DNA of 64,000 nucleotides from Haloactinomyces albus. Its GTDB lineage: Bacteria; Actinomycetota; Actinomycetes; Mycobacteriales; Pseudonocardiaceae. The notes beneath the pieces are model-generated. The model worked only from the letters and a program-made list of their open reading frames with translations, did not search any database and was not told the origin of the DNA. How positions within the stretch are numbered: position 1 is the first letter of the stretch; each line of letters starts with the position of its first letter. Shown here piece by piece: positions 38,014 through 48,248 of the stretch. The translations under genes were made by a program, and so were the position numbers. The stretch covers positions 3,348,001-3,412,000 of the forward strand of contig NZ_JAVDXW010000001.1 of NCBI RefSeq assembly GCF_031458135.1, written 5' to 3'.

Positions 38014-41000
38014 ATGACCCAGAGCGGCTCCCAGCGTCCGGGATCGATGCCCTCTCCGGCCAGGTACGGCTTCAGCGACGTGCAACGTGCGGAGACGCAG
38101 TTGCGGGCTGCAGGCTGGTGGTCCGATTCCGGGCCTGTGGCGGAGGCGGAACGGGTCGTCTCGGCACTGTCGCGAGCGCCTGATCCCGATCTCGCACTGC
38201 ACTCGGTCGAGCGGTTACGCGAGGCAGTGGGGATGACGTGGCCCGAGTTGTCCGCGGAACTGGTCACCGACAAGGGGCTACGCGGGCGTCTGTTCGCAAC
38301 GTTGGGTGTCTCCGGTGCCTTCGCCGACCACCTGGTGGCACATCCCGGTGATTGGCGCCGACTGCGTACCGGTTGTCGGCAGAACATGCGCGATGTCGAC
38401 GAGTACACCTCGGTGCTGCTGGAATCGGTCGGTGCACGCGGCAGTGGAGTCCCCGGAACACCCGGTGGGCCGGTCGCGTCGTTGCAGGGGAAAGCCGCCA
38501 CGAGTGCGCTGCGCGCTGCTTACCGCGGGCTGTTGCTGGAGGTGGCTGCGGCCGATCTCGCCGCTGTCGTCGAACCCGGTGTCGCCTCGACCACCTACGA
38601 GCAGGTGGCGAGCTCGCTCTCCGATCTCGCTGTCGCGGCACTGCGAGCCGCCCTGTCCGTTGCGGCGGCCGAACTTTCCGAAGACGATTCGGTCGCTCGG
38701 CTGGCGGTGATCGCGATGGGCAAGTGCGGGGGGAGGGAACTCAACTACGTCAGCGACGTGGATGTCGTCTTCGTGGCCGAATCCGAGGAGGACGTCGCCC
38801 CGGCGACCCGGCTGGCCAGCATGATGATGCGTGTGGCCGGGACCGCGTTTTTCGAGGTCGACGCGGCATTGCGCCCGGAGGGTAAGGCGGGTGCTCTGGT
38901 ACGTACCTTGGACGGGCATCTCAGCTATTACCGTCGATGGGCCCGTACGTGGGAATTTCAGGCGCTGCTCAAAGCTCGCCCGGTGGCGGGTGACGGTGAT
39001 CTCGGCATGCGTTATCTGGAAGCCGTGCAACCGCTGGTGTGGACTGCGGCGGAGCGGCAGGACTTCGTGTCCGATGTGCGCTCGATGCGGCGCCGGGTCG
39101 AGGAGCACGTTCCGCCGGAGCACGCCGAACGTGAAATCAAACTCGGCAGGGGCGGGCTTCGTGACGTGGAGTTCGCCGTGCAGCTGCTGCAGATGGTGCA
39201 CGGGCGCAGTGACGACTCGGTGCGCACGTCGGCCACTGTGGAGGCGCTGCGAAAGCTGGGCGACAACGGCTACGTCGCGCGCACGGATGCCGCGGACCTG
39301 GCGGACTCGTACCGCTTTCTGCGCATCCTGGAGCATCGCCTGCAGTTGCGCCGCTTGCGGCGTACGCACTTGCTTCCGGGGTCGGATGACGCCAACGCCC
39401 GGCACGTTCTCGCCAAGTCGGTGGGATTGCGCTCCAGTGGCCGCAAGGACGCAGGCGCTGTTCTGCTCACCGAGTTCCGCAGGCACAGTAACCGGGTTCG
39501 GCGATTGCACGAGAAACTGTTCTACCGCCCGCTGCTGGAGGCGGTGGCGAAGGTTCCTTCGGCGGCGCTGCGGTTGACCACCGATGCCGCGGTCGACCGG
39601 TTGAGCGCTCTCGGTTACACCTCGCCCGAGGGCGCGTTGCGGCACATCGGAGCCATCACGGCCGGAGTCTCGCGTCGCGCGAGTATCCAGGGCACTTTGC
39701 TGCCGATGCTGCTGGATCTGCTCGCCGAGACTCCGGATCCGGACGGCGGGCTGCTCGCCTACCGGAAGGTGTCCGAGGCTCTGGCCGAAACGCCCTGGTA
39801 TCTGCGCTTGCTGCGTGATGAGGGTGCGGTGGCCGAGCGGTTGGCGGTATTGCTCGGCACTTCCAAGCTGGTTCCCGAACTCCTCGTACGCGCCCCCGAG
39901 GTATTGCGGTTGCTGTCCGATGTGTCTGCCCTGGCGGGCCGGAATCCGCGGGAGGTGGCGGATTCCTTGCGTAGCGCGGTTTCGCGGCACGGCGACCCGG
40001 AACGTGCGGTCGCTGCGGCACGCTCGCTGCGGCGGCACGAGATGCTTCGTGTCGCCTGTGCCGACCTGCTCGGTCTGATGAAGCCCGAAGCGGTGTTCCG
40101 GGCACTGTCGAGTGTGTGGGCGGCGGTTCTCGAGGCCGCACTCGACGCGTCCGTGCGTGAGGTGGCCCGACGTCCCGAATGGGCCGGTGGTGGACTGCCG
40201 CCCGCTCGGATCGCCGTGATCGGTATGGGGCGGTTGGGTGGCGCCGAACTCGGCTATGGATCCGATGCGGACGTGATGTTCGTGTGCGAACCGGCCGAGC
40301 ATGTCGAGGAATCCATGGCGTTGCGGTTCGCCACCACCGTCGTGGAGCAGATACGCAGACTACTGGGCAAGCCGAGCCTGGACCCGCCCTTGGAGGTCGA
40401 TATCGAGCTACGTCCGGAAGGACGAAGCGGTGCCCTGGTACGTACGCTGGACTCCTACCTCAACTACTATCAACGGTGGGCCAAGGTGTGGGAAGCGCAG
40501 GCGTTGCTACGTGCTCGTCCGGTGGCGGGGGACGAGGACTTGGGGGAGCGGTTCTGCCGGTCGATCGCCACGATCCGCTACCCGCGGGGTGGTCTGGACG
40601 GTGCGAATATCCGCGAGATCCGCCGCATCAAGGCTCGTGTCGATGCGGAACGTTTACCGCGAGGAGCGGACCCGACCACGCACACCAAGCTGGGGCGCGG
40701 TGGGCTCGCCGATGTGGAATGGACACTGCAACTGTTGCAGCTGCGCCATGCCGACGAGTTTCCGGAATTGCGTACCACCTCGACCGTGGAAGGTCTCCGT
40801 GCGGCGATGGGGGTCGGCGTGTTGGCCGAGAGCGACGCCGACGAGCTGATTGCCGCGTGGATGCTGGCGATGCGTGCCCGCAATGCGGTGATGCTGGTGC
40901 GGGGAAAGTCCGGTGATCAGTTGCCCAAACAAACCAGGGAACTGATCGCCGTGGCAGCGGCTCTCGGTTACCCGACCGGAGTGGACACGGGGGAAGTGCT

Positions 41001-41082
41001 CGATGATTATCTCCGTGTCACCCGGCGTGCGAGGGCAGTGGTCGAGCGAATATTTTACGAGGAATCTCCCGGAGTCTCTTAG
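38014..41082 (+). CDS. glnE: bifunctional glutamine synthetase adenylyltransferase/deadenylase
   Basis: 1022 residues. Two nucleotidyltransferase domains: N-terminal (deadenylylating) with N-Y-V-S-D-V-D and Asp248/Asp250, C-terminal (adenylylating) with G-Y-G-S-D-A-D and Asp751/Asp753. It adds or removes AMP on the Tyr of GlnA (see 43823). TACGGT (38002-38007) is six bases before ATG 38014, so leaderless. The stop codon TAG is the last base triplet before an inserted IS remnant. Confidence 0.95.
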   Translation: MTQSGSQRPGSMPSPARYGFSDVQRAETQLRAAGWWSDSGPVAEAERVVSALSRAPDPDLALHSVERLREAVGMTWPELSAELVTDKGLRGRLFATLGVSGAFADHLVAHPGDWRRLRTGCRQNMRDVDEYTSVLLESVGARGSGVPGTPGGPVASLQGKAATSALRAAYRGLLLEVAAADLAAVVEPGVASTTYEQVASSLSDLAVAALRAALSVAAAELSEDDSVARLAVIAMGKCGGRELNYVSDVDVVFVAESEEDVAPATRLASMMMRVAGTAFFEVDAALRPEGKAGALVRTLDGHLSYYRRWARTWEFQALLKARPVAGDGDLGMRYLEAVQPLVWTAAERQDFVSDVRSMRRRVEEHVPPEHAEREIKLGRGGLRDVEFAVQLLQMVHGRSDDSVRTSATVEALRKLGDNGYVARTDAADLADSYRFLRILEHRLQLRRLRRTHLLPGSDDANARHVLAKSVGLRSSGRKDAGAVLLTEFRRHSNRVRRLHEKLFYRPLLEAVAKVPSAALRLTTDAAVDRLSALGYTSPEGALRHIGAITAGVSRRASIQGTLLPMLLDLLAETPDPDGGLLAYRKVSEALAETPWYLRLLRDEGAVAERLAVLLGTSKLVPELLVRAPEVLRLLSDVSALAGRNPREVADSLRSAVSRHGDPERAVAAARSLRRHEMLRVACADLLGLMKPEAVFRALSSVWAAVLEAALDASVREVARRPEWAGGGLPPARIAVIGMGRLGGAELGYGSDADVMFVCEPAEHVEESMALRFATTVVEQIRRLLGKPSLDPPLEVDIELRPEGRSGALVRTLDSYLNYYQRWAKVWEAQALLRARPVAGDEDLGERFCRSIATIRYPRGGLDGANIREIRRIKARVDAERLPRGADPTTHTKLGRGGLADVEWTLQLLQLRHADEFPELRTTSTVEGLRAAMGVGVLAESDADELIAAWMLAMRARNAVMLVRGKSGDQLPKQTRELIAVAAALGYPTGVDTGEVLDDYLRVTRRARAVVERIFYEESPGVS

Positions 41083-41773
41083 TAGGGTTTTGTCAAGTGT
41101 TTGATCGTTGCTGGTCAGGGGGTTTCCAGCTGTCCGGGGCGGTTTGGTGGCAGGTGGGGCAGGCGCCGGTCCAGACGGCCAGCAGGGTTTGCAGGTGTCG
41201 CAGGACTGCGTAGAGGGTCAGGCCGGCGCAGGGGCTTTTGGGTCGGCCCGCAGCTGGGTGCAGATGGCCTGTGCCAGGCTGACCAGGGTGACGTGGCGGT
41301 ACCAGCCGGGCAGGCTGCGGCCTTCGAAGTGATCCAGGCCGAGGCCGGTTTTGAGTTCGCGGTAGTCGTGTTCGACGCGCCAGCGCAGCTTGGCCAGCTG
41401 CACCAGTTCGCGCAGGGTGTCTCGGCGGGCAGGTTGGAGATCCAGTAGTCGGTGGATTCGGGCTCTCCGGGTGGCCATTCGACGATCAGCCGGGCTGCGG
41501 GCAGGTGCCAGGCTTGACCGCGACCACAGAGGACAGGCCGCGTTCGGCGAGCCCGAAACGAAAAGCGGTGGCATCGCCGTAGCCGCTGTCGGCGACCACC
41601 GGCCGGGCCGACAGGTTCCAGTCCTCGGGGGTTTCGTCGAGCATGTCCAGCGCCAGCCGCCGCACCGCGGCATCCGGGCCGCGAACTCCTCGATCCGTGG
41701 GGCCACGGCCTGCATCTCCTCCGGTGTCTCCCACCATCATCCCACCCAACAGAAACGAGTTAACAAAGTCCTA
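41083..41773 (-). mobile_element. IS701-type insertion sequence remnant
   Basis: About 690 bases bounded by imperfect terminal inverted repeats: TAGGGTTTTGTCAAG (41083-41097) and, reversed, TAGGACTTTGTTAAC (41759-41773). Flanks are TTAG and CTAG, both fitting the 4-bp YTAR target duplication reported for IS701. Full elements are about 1.4 kb, so half is missing. Inserted immediately after the glnE stop. Confidence 0.75.
41218..41715 (-). pseudogene. IS701-family transposase, deleted and frameshifted
   Basis: N-terminal scrap V-A-P-R-I-E-E-F-A-A-R-M starts near 41715. A deletion then joins A-L-D-M-L-D-E-T-P-E-D-W and V-V-A-D-S-G-Y-G-D-A-T in another frame (DDE-type catalytic D region), and after a second shift the C-terminal L-R-W-R-V-E-H-D-Y-R-E-L-K-T-G-L-G-L-D-H-F-E-G-R-S follows, containing the last acidic residue of the active site. 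Cannot make an active enzyme. Confidence 0.8.
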
Positions 41774-41833
41774 CTAGTACTCGAAAGAGGTCTCCGGCAG
41801 GCGACGCGTTCCCGCCTGTGGGATGTTGCTCGT

Positions 41834-42769
41834 ATGCAGGCTGTTGCGTTGACCGAGTTCGGTGAGCCCGAGGTACTGTCCCTCCAGGAGCTGGATGATC
41901 CGCTGGTGGGGCCGGATACGGTCCTCGTCGAGGTCCGTGCGGCCGGAGTGAACCCGGTGGATTACATGATTCGCCGTGGTTATTTGCAGGGTGCGTACCC
42001 ACATCACATGCCGCTGATTCCCGGTTGGGACGTTGCCGGCGTGGTGCGCGCGGCGGGCCCGGCGGTGACCGGGTACCGACCCGGTGACGAGGTGGTCGGC
42101 TATGTGCGTAAGGATCACGTCCAGAACGGGACTTACGCCGATATGGTCGCAGCGCCCGTGCGAACGCTCGCGCACAAGTCTCGTTCGCTGGATTTCGAAC
42201 GGGCGGCGGGGATTCCCCTGGCCGGTCTGACTGCGGTGCAGACGTTGCACGCTGCCGGAGCCGGGCGTGGTGACATCGTCCTGGTGCATGCCGCTTCCGG
42301 TGGGGTGGGACACCTCGCTGTGCAGATCGCCACCGCGATGGGCGCGTCTCGTGTGATCGGCACGGCCTCCGAAGGCAATCACGAGTTCCTGCGGGAGCTC
42401 GGTGCGGAGCCGCTGACCTACGGTGAGCGCCTTCCCGAACGGCTCGCCGAGCTCGTCGGTGGCGAGGGCAAAGTGGACGTGGCATTGGACTTCGTCGGTG
42501 GGCAGGCGCTGGCGGACTCCCCTTCGATCGTGCGCAGTCCCGAGCGGCATGTCTCGGTCATGGACCCCGACACTGTGCTGTCCCAGGGCGGTCGGTACGT
42601 TTTCGTGCATCCGGACTCGCAACAGTTGACGTGGCTGGGCGAGCTTGCCGACAACGGGCAACTTCGCGTCGAGGTCCAGCAGACCTTCCCGTTGGAACAG
42701 GCCGCTGCAGCACACCGAGTGCTCGAGGACGGTCACGTACGCGGCAAGCTGGTGCTCACTCCGGCGTGA
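41834..42769 (+). CDS. zinc-independent NADPH:quinone oxidoreductase (MDR family)
   Basis: 311 residues from ATG 41834; GATGTT lies six bases upstream, so possibly leaderless. Medium-chain dehydrogenase fold with a GroES-like N-terminal part (G-V-N-P-V-D near 45, P-G-W-D-V-A-G-V-V near 65) and nucleotide loop H-A-A-S-G-G-V-G-H-L-A-V-Q near 154. No structural zinc cysteines, so a QOR/crotonyl-type reductase. Inserted between glnE and glnA together with the next gene. Confidence 0.88.
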   Translation: MQAVALTEFGEPEVLSLQELDDPLVGPDTVLVEVRAAGVNPVDYMIRRGYLQGAYPHHMPLIPGWDVAGVVRAAGPAVTGYRPGDEVVGYVRKDHVQNGTYADMVAAPVRTLAHKSRSLDFERAAGIPLAGLTAVQTLHAAGAGRGDIVLVHAASGGVGHLAVQIATAMGASRVIGTASEGNHEFLRELGAEPLTYGERLPERLAELVGGEGKVDVALDFVGGQALADSPSIVRSPERHVSVMDPDTVLSQGGRYVFVHPDSQQLTWLGELADNGQLRVEVQQTFPLEQAAAAHRVLEDGHVRGKLVLTPA

Positions 42770-42856
42770 TCGCACTCCTGCGGTGGTAGCCATTCGCTCG
42801 GGCGTGGTGACATCATGCACGGGTTCTGCCGCGTGGTTGGACACCGGGAGTGCACG

Positions 42857-43723
42857 ATGTCCGAAGAGTTCGAACTGCTCGTTGACCGGCAAGCACTGCA
42901 TGGTCAGAGTCCGGTGTGGATGCGTGCGTTCAATGCAGTGCGCTGGGTGGATGTGCTGCGACGCGAATTGCACACCTACCACCGGAATTCCGGTGGCGAT
43001 GACGTGAACGTGTTGTCCGCAGCGGTGACGTCCCTCGCTGTGAGCCGGAGCGGACAGGTGATCACGGCGGCCGGGCACGGTTTTGCCCGGCTGTCCCGGT
43101 CCCGCGCCGGTTTGCACCCGGTTGCCGAAGTGCCCTGTGGTGACCGGATGAACGAGGGGGCCTGTGACCCGGCGGGACGTTTTCTCGCCGGCACCGCCAC
43201 CTACGACCGGAGCGAGCGGGGAAACGCGTTGTACGTGCTGGACTCCGATCGGGCCCGGCCCTTGGTGGATGGGCTTACCGCACCCGGTGGACTGGACTGG
43301 AGCCCCGACGGCGGAACGATGTACCTCGTCGATTCCGCGCCGCGGGTGATCTGGATGTACGCCTACGATGCCAAGCGCGGTCGTCTCGGTGCGGGCCGTC
43401 GGTGGGTCGTCTGTTCCGAGTCGGAAGGGAACCCGCGTGGAATCGTGGTGGACCGTGAAGGGTGTGTCTGGGTGGCGTTGGACGGCACCGGCAGGATTCA
43501 TCGCTACCGGCCGAACGGCGACCTCGAGACAGTGCTGTGGGCACCCACCGCCCGGATCACCGGGCTGGCGTTCGGTGGTCGTCGGCTGGACGAGATGTAC
43601 GTGACCTCGGCATGTGTCGGTTATCACGAGCGTGACCTGCGTGCCGACCCCTATGCGGGTGCGTTGCTGCGGTTCCGCCCCGGATCTGTCGGCCTGCCCA
43701 CAACCGCCTGGAACGGCCATTGA
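42857..43723 (+). CDS. SMP-30/gluconolactonase family protein
   Basis: 288 residues from ATG 42857 (GGGAG upstream; the ATG at 42815 has none). Beta-propeller signatures: G-E-S/G-P-V-W-type start (H-G-Q-S-P-V-W-M), C-G-D-R-M-N-E-G-A-C-D-P-A-G-R-F-L-A-G (metal-site Asn and the D-P-x-G-R-F motif), A-P-G-G-L-D-W-S-P-D-G, N-P-R-G-I-V-V-D-R-E-G. Probably a calcium- or zinc-dependent sugar lactonase. Confidence 0.88.
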   Translation: MSEEFELLVDRQALHGQSPVWMRAFNAVRWVDVLRRELHTYHRNSGGDDVNVLSAAVTSLAVSRSGQVITAAGHGFARLSRSRAGLHPVAEVPCGDRMNEGACDPAGRFLAGTATYDRSERGNALYVLDSDRARPLVDGLTAPGGLDWSPDGGTMYLVDSAPRVIWMYAYDAKRGRLGAGRRWVVCSESEGNPRGIVVDREGCVWVALDGTGRIHRYRPNGDLETVLWAPTARITGLAFGGRRLDEMYVTSACVGYHERDLRADPYAGALLRFRPGSVGLPTTAWNGH

Positions 43724-43764
43724 GCGAGCATCCCGGGGCGGTCGATTTCGCCCGGGAGATCGCC

Positions 43765-43809
43765 CAGCGGGGCCGGTGGCAGGACGAATCTCCGCCACCG
43801 GCCCCGCTG
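43765..43809. terminator. bidirectional terminator between SMP-30 gene and glnA
   Basis: Perfect 16-bp stem (43765-43780 with 43794-43809), 13-base loop, between two convergent genes; 13 bases beyond the glnA stop. Confidence 0.85.
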
Positions 43810-43822
43810 TCGACCGGCAGGA

Positions 43823-45247
43823 TCACACGTCGAAGTAGAGGGCGAACTCGTGCGGGTGCGGGCGCAGCCGGATCGGGTCGATCTCGTCCTCCCGCTTGAG
43901 CGCGATGAAGTTCTCGATCAGGTCCTCGGTGAACACGCCGCCCTCGAGCAGGTAGTCGTGGTCGGCTTCGAGCTTGTCGACGGCCTTGGACAGCTCATCG
44001 GGCACCTGCGGAACGTTCTTGGCCTCCTCGGGCGGCAGCTCGTAGAGGTCCTTGTCGATCGGCTCGGCAGGCTCGATCTTGTTCTTGATGCCGTCCACGC
44101 CTGCCATGAGCATCGCCGCGAAGCCCAGATACGGGTTACCGGACGGGTCCGGGCAGCGGAACTCGACGCGCTTGGCCTTCGGGTTCGTACCGGTGATCGG
44201 GATACGCATGCAGGCGGACCGGTTGCGCTGCGAATAGACCAGGTTCACCGGTGCCTCGTAACCGGGGACCAGCCGCCGGTAGGAGTTCACCGTGGGGTTG
44301 GTCAGCGCCAGCAGGCTCGGTGCGTGGTGCAGGATGCCGCCGATGTAGTAACGCGCGGTTTCCGACAGGCCCGCGTAGCCGGACTCGTCGTGGAACAGCG
44401 GGCTGCCGTCCTGCCACAGCGACATGTGGCAGTGCATGCCGGAGCCGTTGTCACCGAACAGCGGCTTGGGCATGAAGGTGACGGTCTTGCCGTTCCGCCA
44501 TGCGGTGTTTTTGATGATGTACTTGAACAGCTGCAGGTCGTCGGCGGCGTGCAGCATCGTGTTGAACTTGTAGTTGATTTCGGCCTGGCCGCCGGTGCCG
44601 ACCTCGTGGTGGGCGCGTTCGACCTCGAAGCCCGCCTTGCTCAGCTCCGTGGTCATCTCGTCGCGCAGGTCGGCGAAGTGGTCGTACGGCGAGACCGGGA
44701 AGTAGCCGCCCTTGTAGCGGGTCTTGTAACCGCGGTTGCCGCCTTCCTCGTTGCGCCCGGTGTTCCACCAGCCCTCGATCGAATCGACCTCGTGGAACGA
44801 GGTGTTCGCGGACTCGGAGAAGCGCACCGAGTCGAAGATGTAGAACTCGGCCTCGGAGGCGAAGAACGCGGTGTCGGCGATGCCGGACTCCGCCAGGTAC
44901 TGCTCGGCCTTGCGCGCGATGTTGCGCGGATCCCGGCTGTAGGGCTCCAACGTGAACGGGTCGTGCACGAAGAAGTTGAGGATCAGTGTCTTCTCGATGC
45001 GGAACGGGTCGAGCCGCGCGGTGTAGGGATCGGGCAGCAGCAGCATGTCCGACTCGTGGATCGACTGGAAACCGCGAACCGACGAACCATCGAAAGCCAG
45101 CCCTTCGATGAAGGTGTCGTGGTCGAACGCCGATGCGGGTACGGTGAAGTGCTGCATGACCCCCGGCAGGTCACAGAACCGGACATCAACGAACTTCACG
45201 CCCTCGTCGGAAATGAAGCGCAGGACCTCGTCTGGATTCTTGAACAC
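43823..45247 (-). CDS. glnA: glutamine synthetase type I (adenylylated form)
   Basis: 474 residues from GTG 45247 (AAGGAG 9 bases upstream), giving V-F-K-N-P-D-E-V-L, the usual actinobacterial N-terminus; a longer frame lacks a site. Contains the ATP and glutamate site segments ([27 protein letters not shown]) and the adenylylation site D-L-Y-E-L-P-P-E-E with Tyr402. GlnE encoded at 38014 modifies that Tyr. Confidence 0.97.
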   Translation of the reverse strand: MFKNPDEVLRFISDEGVKFVDVRFCDLPGVMQHFTVPASAFDHDTFIEGLAFDGSSVRGFQSIHESDMLLLPDPYTARLDPFRIEKTLILNFFVHDPFTLEPYSRDPRNIARKAEQYLAESGIADTAFFASEAEFYIFDSVRFSESANTSFHEVDSIEGWWNTGRNEEGGNRGYKTRYKGGYFPVSPYDHFADLRDEMTTELSKAGFEVERAHHEVGTGGQAEINYKFNTMLHAADDLQLFKYIIKNTAWRNGKTVTFMPKPLFGDNGSGMHCHMSLWQDGSPLFHDESGYAGLSETARYYIGGILHHAPSLLALTNPTVNSYRRLVPGYEAPVNLVYSQRNRSACMRIPITGTNPKAKRVEFRCPDPSGNPYLGFAAMLMAGVDGIKNKIEPAEPIDKDLYELPPEEAKNVPQVPDELSKAVDKLEADHDYLLEGGVFTEDLIENFIALKREDEIDPIRLRPHPHEFALYFDV

Positions 45248-45437
45248 CCTCGATGGCTCCTTCGTACGCTTGCTTGTACCGCTCACCGGCGACTCTTGCG
45301 GTCACCGACTCGACATCTACGCTAGGACGCCGGTGTTGCCTGGTCGTCACTCCTGTGTTTCGTCGACGTTAACGCGATAGCGACCTGCTTCAGCTGCACT
45401 TGCAGGGGCTTGCTCGAGCAGGCCGTATCCTGAAGCC

Positions 45438-45899
45438 GTGGGTAGAGTGACGGGTTCCTGGCTGTCCGGCCCGAGGGCCGCGTACGGTCACCAGGATGAC
45501 ACCGACCGGCAGCGGTGGCGAGGCGAGCGGCTGGGCCTGCCGGAAAGCGGATCGGGTGCGGCGGCCCCCACCGGTAGGCGGGCACTGGGCTTCTTCATCG
45601 ATCTGGGGCTGGCCGCGCTTGTGGCCGGTCTGTTCACCGCACCGGAGTTACCGGGCAACTGGAGCCTGCTGGCCTGGATCCTCATCACGATCGTGCCGGT
45701 GGGCTTCTTCGGATTCACTCCCGGCATGGCCGTGACCGGAATCTGGGTCTCCCGACTGGACGGGGCCATGGTGGTCGGTGTACCACGCGCCTTGCTGCGC
45801 TGTTTGCTGACGTTGTTGCTGGTTCCCGCCGTGCTGTGGAACTTGGACGGCCGATCCTGGCACGACCGGCTCACCGGGACCGTCGTGCTACGCCGCTAG
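45438..45899 (+). CDS. RDD family membrane protein
   Basis: 153 residues from GTG 45438, exactly six bases after TATCCT (45426-45431), so leaderless. Hydrophilic N-terminal 45 residues then G-R-R-A-L-G-F-F-I-D-L-G-L (the R-D-D-type R/D motif) and three hydrophobic helices with W-H-D-R-L-T-G-T-V-V near the end. Conserved neighbour of glnA in mycobacteria; function unknown. Confidence 0.88.
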   Translation: MGRVTGSWLSGPRAAYGHQDDTDRQRWRGERLGLPESGSGAAAPTGRRALGFFIDLGLAALVAGLFTAPELPGNWSLLAWILITIVPVGFFGFTPGMAVTGIWVSRLDGAMVVGVPRALLRCLLTLLLVPAVLWNLDGRSWHDRLTGTVVLRR

Positions 45900-45957
45900 A
45901 GCCCTCCGGCCGAGGCCGAAGTTTCCGGGAAAGTTTCGGCCCCGGTGCGCCGGTGGC

Positions 45958-46683
45958 TCAGCGGCGGCGGGTCGCACGTTGCATGCTGCGCATTTTCGCG
46001 CCCTGGGGAGTCGGTCCCTTGGGCATCGAGTTGCCCCGACCGGCCAGCGCGGCGAGACGCTTCTCCAGGGAGTCGGCTTGCCCCGCGTTGATGTTGCGAG
46101 GCAGTTTCATGATGCGCGACTGCAGCTTGCGGATCGGCACCTGGCCTTCCTCGTTGCCCACGATGAACTCGTAGATCGGGGTGTCGCCCACCAGACGCGA
46201 GATCCGCTTCTTCTCCTGGGACATCAGGTTTCGCACCCGGTGCGGTGCCCCTTCGCCGACGAGCACGATGCCGGGGCGTCCGATCACCCGGTGCACGGCA
46301 TCGAGTTGACTGGTACCGGAGACCGCCTGCGACAGGTGCCACTTGCCCCGGAGGTTCTCCAATGCCCAGCCGCCCGCACCGGGCTGCCCCTCGGCCTTGC
46401 GGTAGACATTGGCCTGCACCCTCCTGCCGAAGATGATGACCGCCCCGAGAACGCCGAGTGCGATGCCCACCGGCAGGAAGTACCACTGCAGGCCCCAGAC
46501 CAAGCCGAGCAGGAACGCCACCAACGCGACCCCGACGAACACCGCCAGCATCAGCGGAAGCAGCAGCCGATCCTCCCGGCGCTGCATCTTGAACGCCTCG
46601 AAGAACTGTTTGCGGCGTGCGCTGGATGCCTGCCGCTTCTGCTTGGCCGCCTCTTTCTTGGCGGCCTTGTCCTGCTTGGCCAT
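45958..46683 (-). CDS. DUF4191 family membrane protein
   Basis: 241 residues from ATG 46683; TATCCT is seven bases upstream, so leaderless. Very basic N-terminus (K-Q-D-K-A-A-K-K-E-A-A-K), two transmembrane helices (L-L-L-P-L-M-L-A-V-F-V-G-V-A-L-V and the Y-F-L-P-V-G-I-A-L-G-V-L region), then a soluble domain with R-P-G-I-V-L-V-G-E-G and R-N-L-M-S-Q-E-K-K-R. Always near lipA in actinobacteria; function unknown. Confidence 0.9.
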   Translation of the reverse strand: MAKQDKAAKKEAAKQKRQASSARRKQFFEAFKMQRREDRLLLPLMLAVFVGVALVAFLLGLVWGLQWYFLPVGIALGVLGAVIIFGRRVQANVYRKAEGQPGAGGWALENLRGKWHLSQAVSGTSQLDAVHRVIGRPGIVLVGEGAPHRVRNLMSQEKKRISRLVGDTPIYEFIVGNEEGQVPIRKLQSRIMKLPRNINAGQADSLEKRLAALAGRGNSMPKGPTPQGAKMRSMQRATRRR

Positions 46684-46861
46684 GCCCACCAGGATACGGC
46701 GCACCCCCGAGCCACCGTCGAGACGGTGACGAATGGTGCGCAACGGGAGAGTCCCGAGCGCGCTGTGCCCCTGCGGAAGTATGCCAAGGTGACCGTGTCC
46801 GTGCGAGGGTGATTGCGTCCGCAGGCTTGAAGACCGGCCGTGACCACCGGGAGCGGAGCCA

Positions 46862-48247
46862 TTGACCACCCCACAGTCCGGGCAGCCCGGCGATTCCGCC
46901 GAGTCCGCGCAGACGGGTGCGCACTCGGTTGATCCCGCCGACCGCCAATCCGAGTCCTTTCCCCGCTGGTGGTGGCGCGGCATGGCGCGGTACCGACCTC
47001 CCGGCTTCGGCCGGTCACGCCTGTGGCGGAGCCCCTTGCGCGGGCCCTGGTTGACCTCGGTGTTCGGAGCGGTCCTGCTGGTCACCCTGCCCGCGGTCAC
47101 TCTCACCGGCCTGGTGTCCTACATCGCCTACGCGCCGCAGTTCGGACAGGCGATACCGGTCGAGGTCGGCTGGCTGCGCCTGCCGTTGTTCACCTGGCCG
47201 ACGCACCCGTCCTGGCTTTACGGGCTGAATCAAAGCGTGCATGTGCTGCTCGGGCTCGTGCTGATCCCGGTGGTCCTGGCCAAGTTGTGGTCGGTCATTC
47301 CGAAACTGTTCATCTGGCCGCAGGCCCGGTCCGTGGCACAGGTCGTCGAACGACTCTCGCTGCTGCTGCTTGTCGGCGGGGTACTGTTCGAGATCGGCAC
47401 CGGTGTCCTCAACATCCAGTACGACTACGTCTTCGGTTTCAGCTTCTACACCGCGCATTATTTCGGTGCCTGGGTGTTCATCGCCGGCTTCGTGGTGCAC
47501 GTGGCCATCAAGCTGCCTCGCCTGATCACCGCGCTGCGTTCGCGCTCGCTGCGCGGGGAGCTGCGAACGTCCCGTGCGCAGACCCGTCCCGAGCCACTCG
47601 ACGTGGACGGGTTGGTCGCGGTCAGGCCCGATGCCCCCACGGTCAGCCGTCGCGGAGCATTGGGACTGGTGGGCAGCGGTTCCCTGCTGGTCGCCGTGTT
47701 GACGGTCGGTCAGAGTATCGGCGGGTGGGCGCGGCAGTTCGCTCTGTTGCTGCCCCGTGGCCGCTCCTACGGCGACGGACCCAACGGCTTCCAAATCAAC
47801 CGCACCGCCGAGGCGGCGTTGATCGGTCCTCGGGATGTCGGGGCGGGATGGCGCCTCGTGCTGACCGGAGGCCCCGAACCGGTCAAGCTCGATCGTGCGG
47901 CGTTGCTGGCCATGCCGCAGCACACCGCGAGACTGCCCATCGCCTGTGTCGAGGGTTGGATGACGACCGAGACCTGGACGGGGGTGCGACTGCGCGATCT
48001 CGCCGCGCTCGCCGGAGTCGCCCATCCCGGCTCGGCGTACGTGCGATCACTGGAAGCCGTCGGTGCCTTCGACCGGGCGACCCTGCAGCCCAACCAGGTC
48101 CGCGATCCCGACTCGTTGCTGGCCCTCCGGGTCAACGGTGCCGACCTGTCGCTGGACCACGGCTACCCCGCGCGAGTGATCGTCCCGGCGCTGCCGGGGG
48201 TGCACAACACCAAGTGGGTGCGTTCGATCGAGTTCAGGAGCCCTTGA
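46862..48247 (+). CDS. molybdopterin oxidoreductase fused to a cytochrome b-like membrane domain
   Basis: 461 residues from TTG 46862 (start uncertain). N-terminal half has about four to five membrane helices with His in G-L-N-Q-S-V-H-V-L-L-G and F-V-V-H-V-A-I-K-L, as in b-type heme proteins; the C-terminal half is a sulfite-oxidase-type domain with the Mo-binding Cys in I-A-C-V-E-G-W. Between them an S-R-R-G-A-L-G motif and another helix put the Mo domain outside, like a Tat-type tether. Electrons from an oxidised substrate could enter the quinone pool. Confidence 0.85.
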   Translation: MTTPQSGQPGDSAESAQTGAHSVDPADRQSESFPRWWWRGMARYRPPGFGRSRLWRSPLRGPWLTSVFGAVLLVTLPAVTLTGLVSYIAYAPQFGQAIPVEVGWLRLPLFTWPTHPSWLYGLNQSVHVLLGLVLIPVVLAKLWSVIPKLFIWPQARSVAQVVERLSLLLLVGGVLFEIGTGVLNIQYDYVFGFSFYTAHYFGAWVFIAGFVVHVAIKLPRLITALRSRSLRGELRTSRAQTRPEPLDVDGLVAVRPDAPTVSRRGALGLVGSGSLLVAVLTVGQSIGGWARQFALLLPRGRSYGDGPNGFQINRTAEAALIGPRDVGAGWRLVLTGGPEPVKLDRAALLAMPQHTARLPIACVEGWMTTETWTGVRLRDLAALAGVAHPGSAYVRSLEAVGAFDRATLQPNQVRDPDSLLALRVNGADLSLDHGYPARVIVPALPGVHNTKWVRSIEFRSP

Positions 48248-48248
48248 G

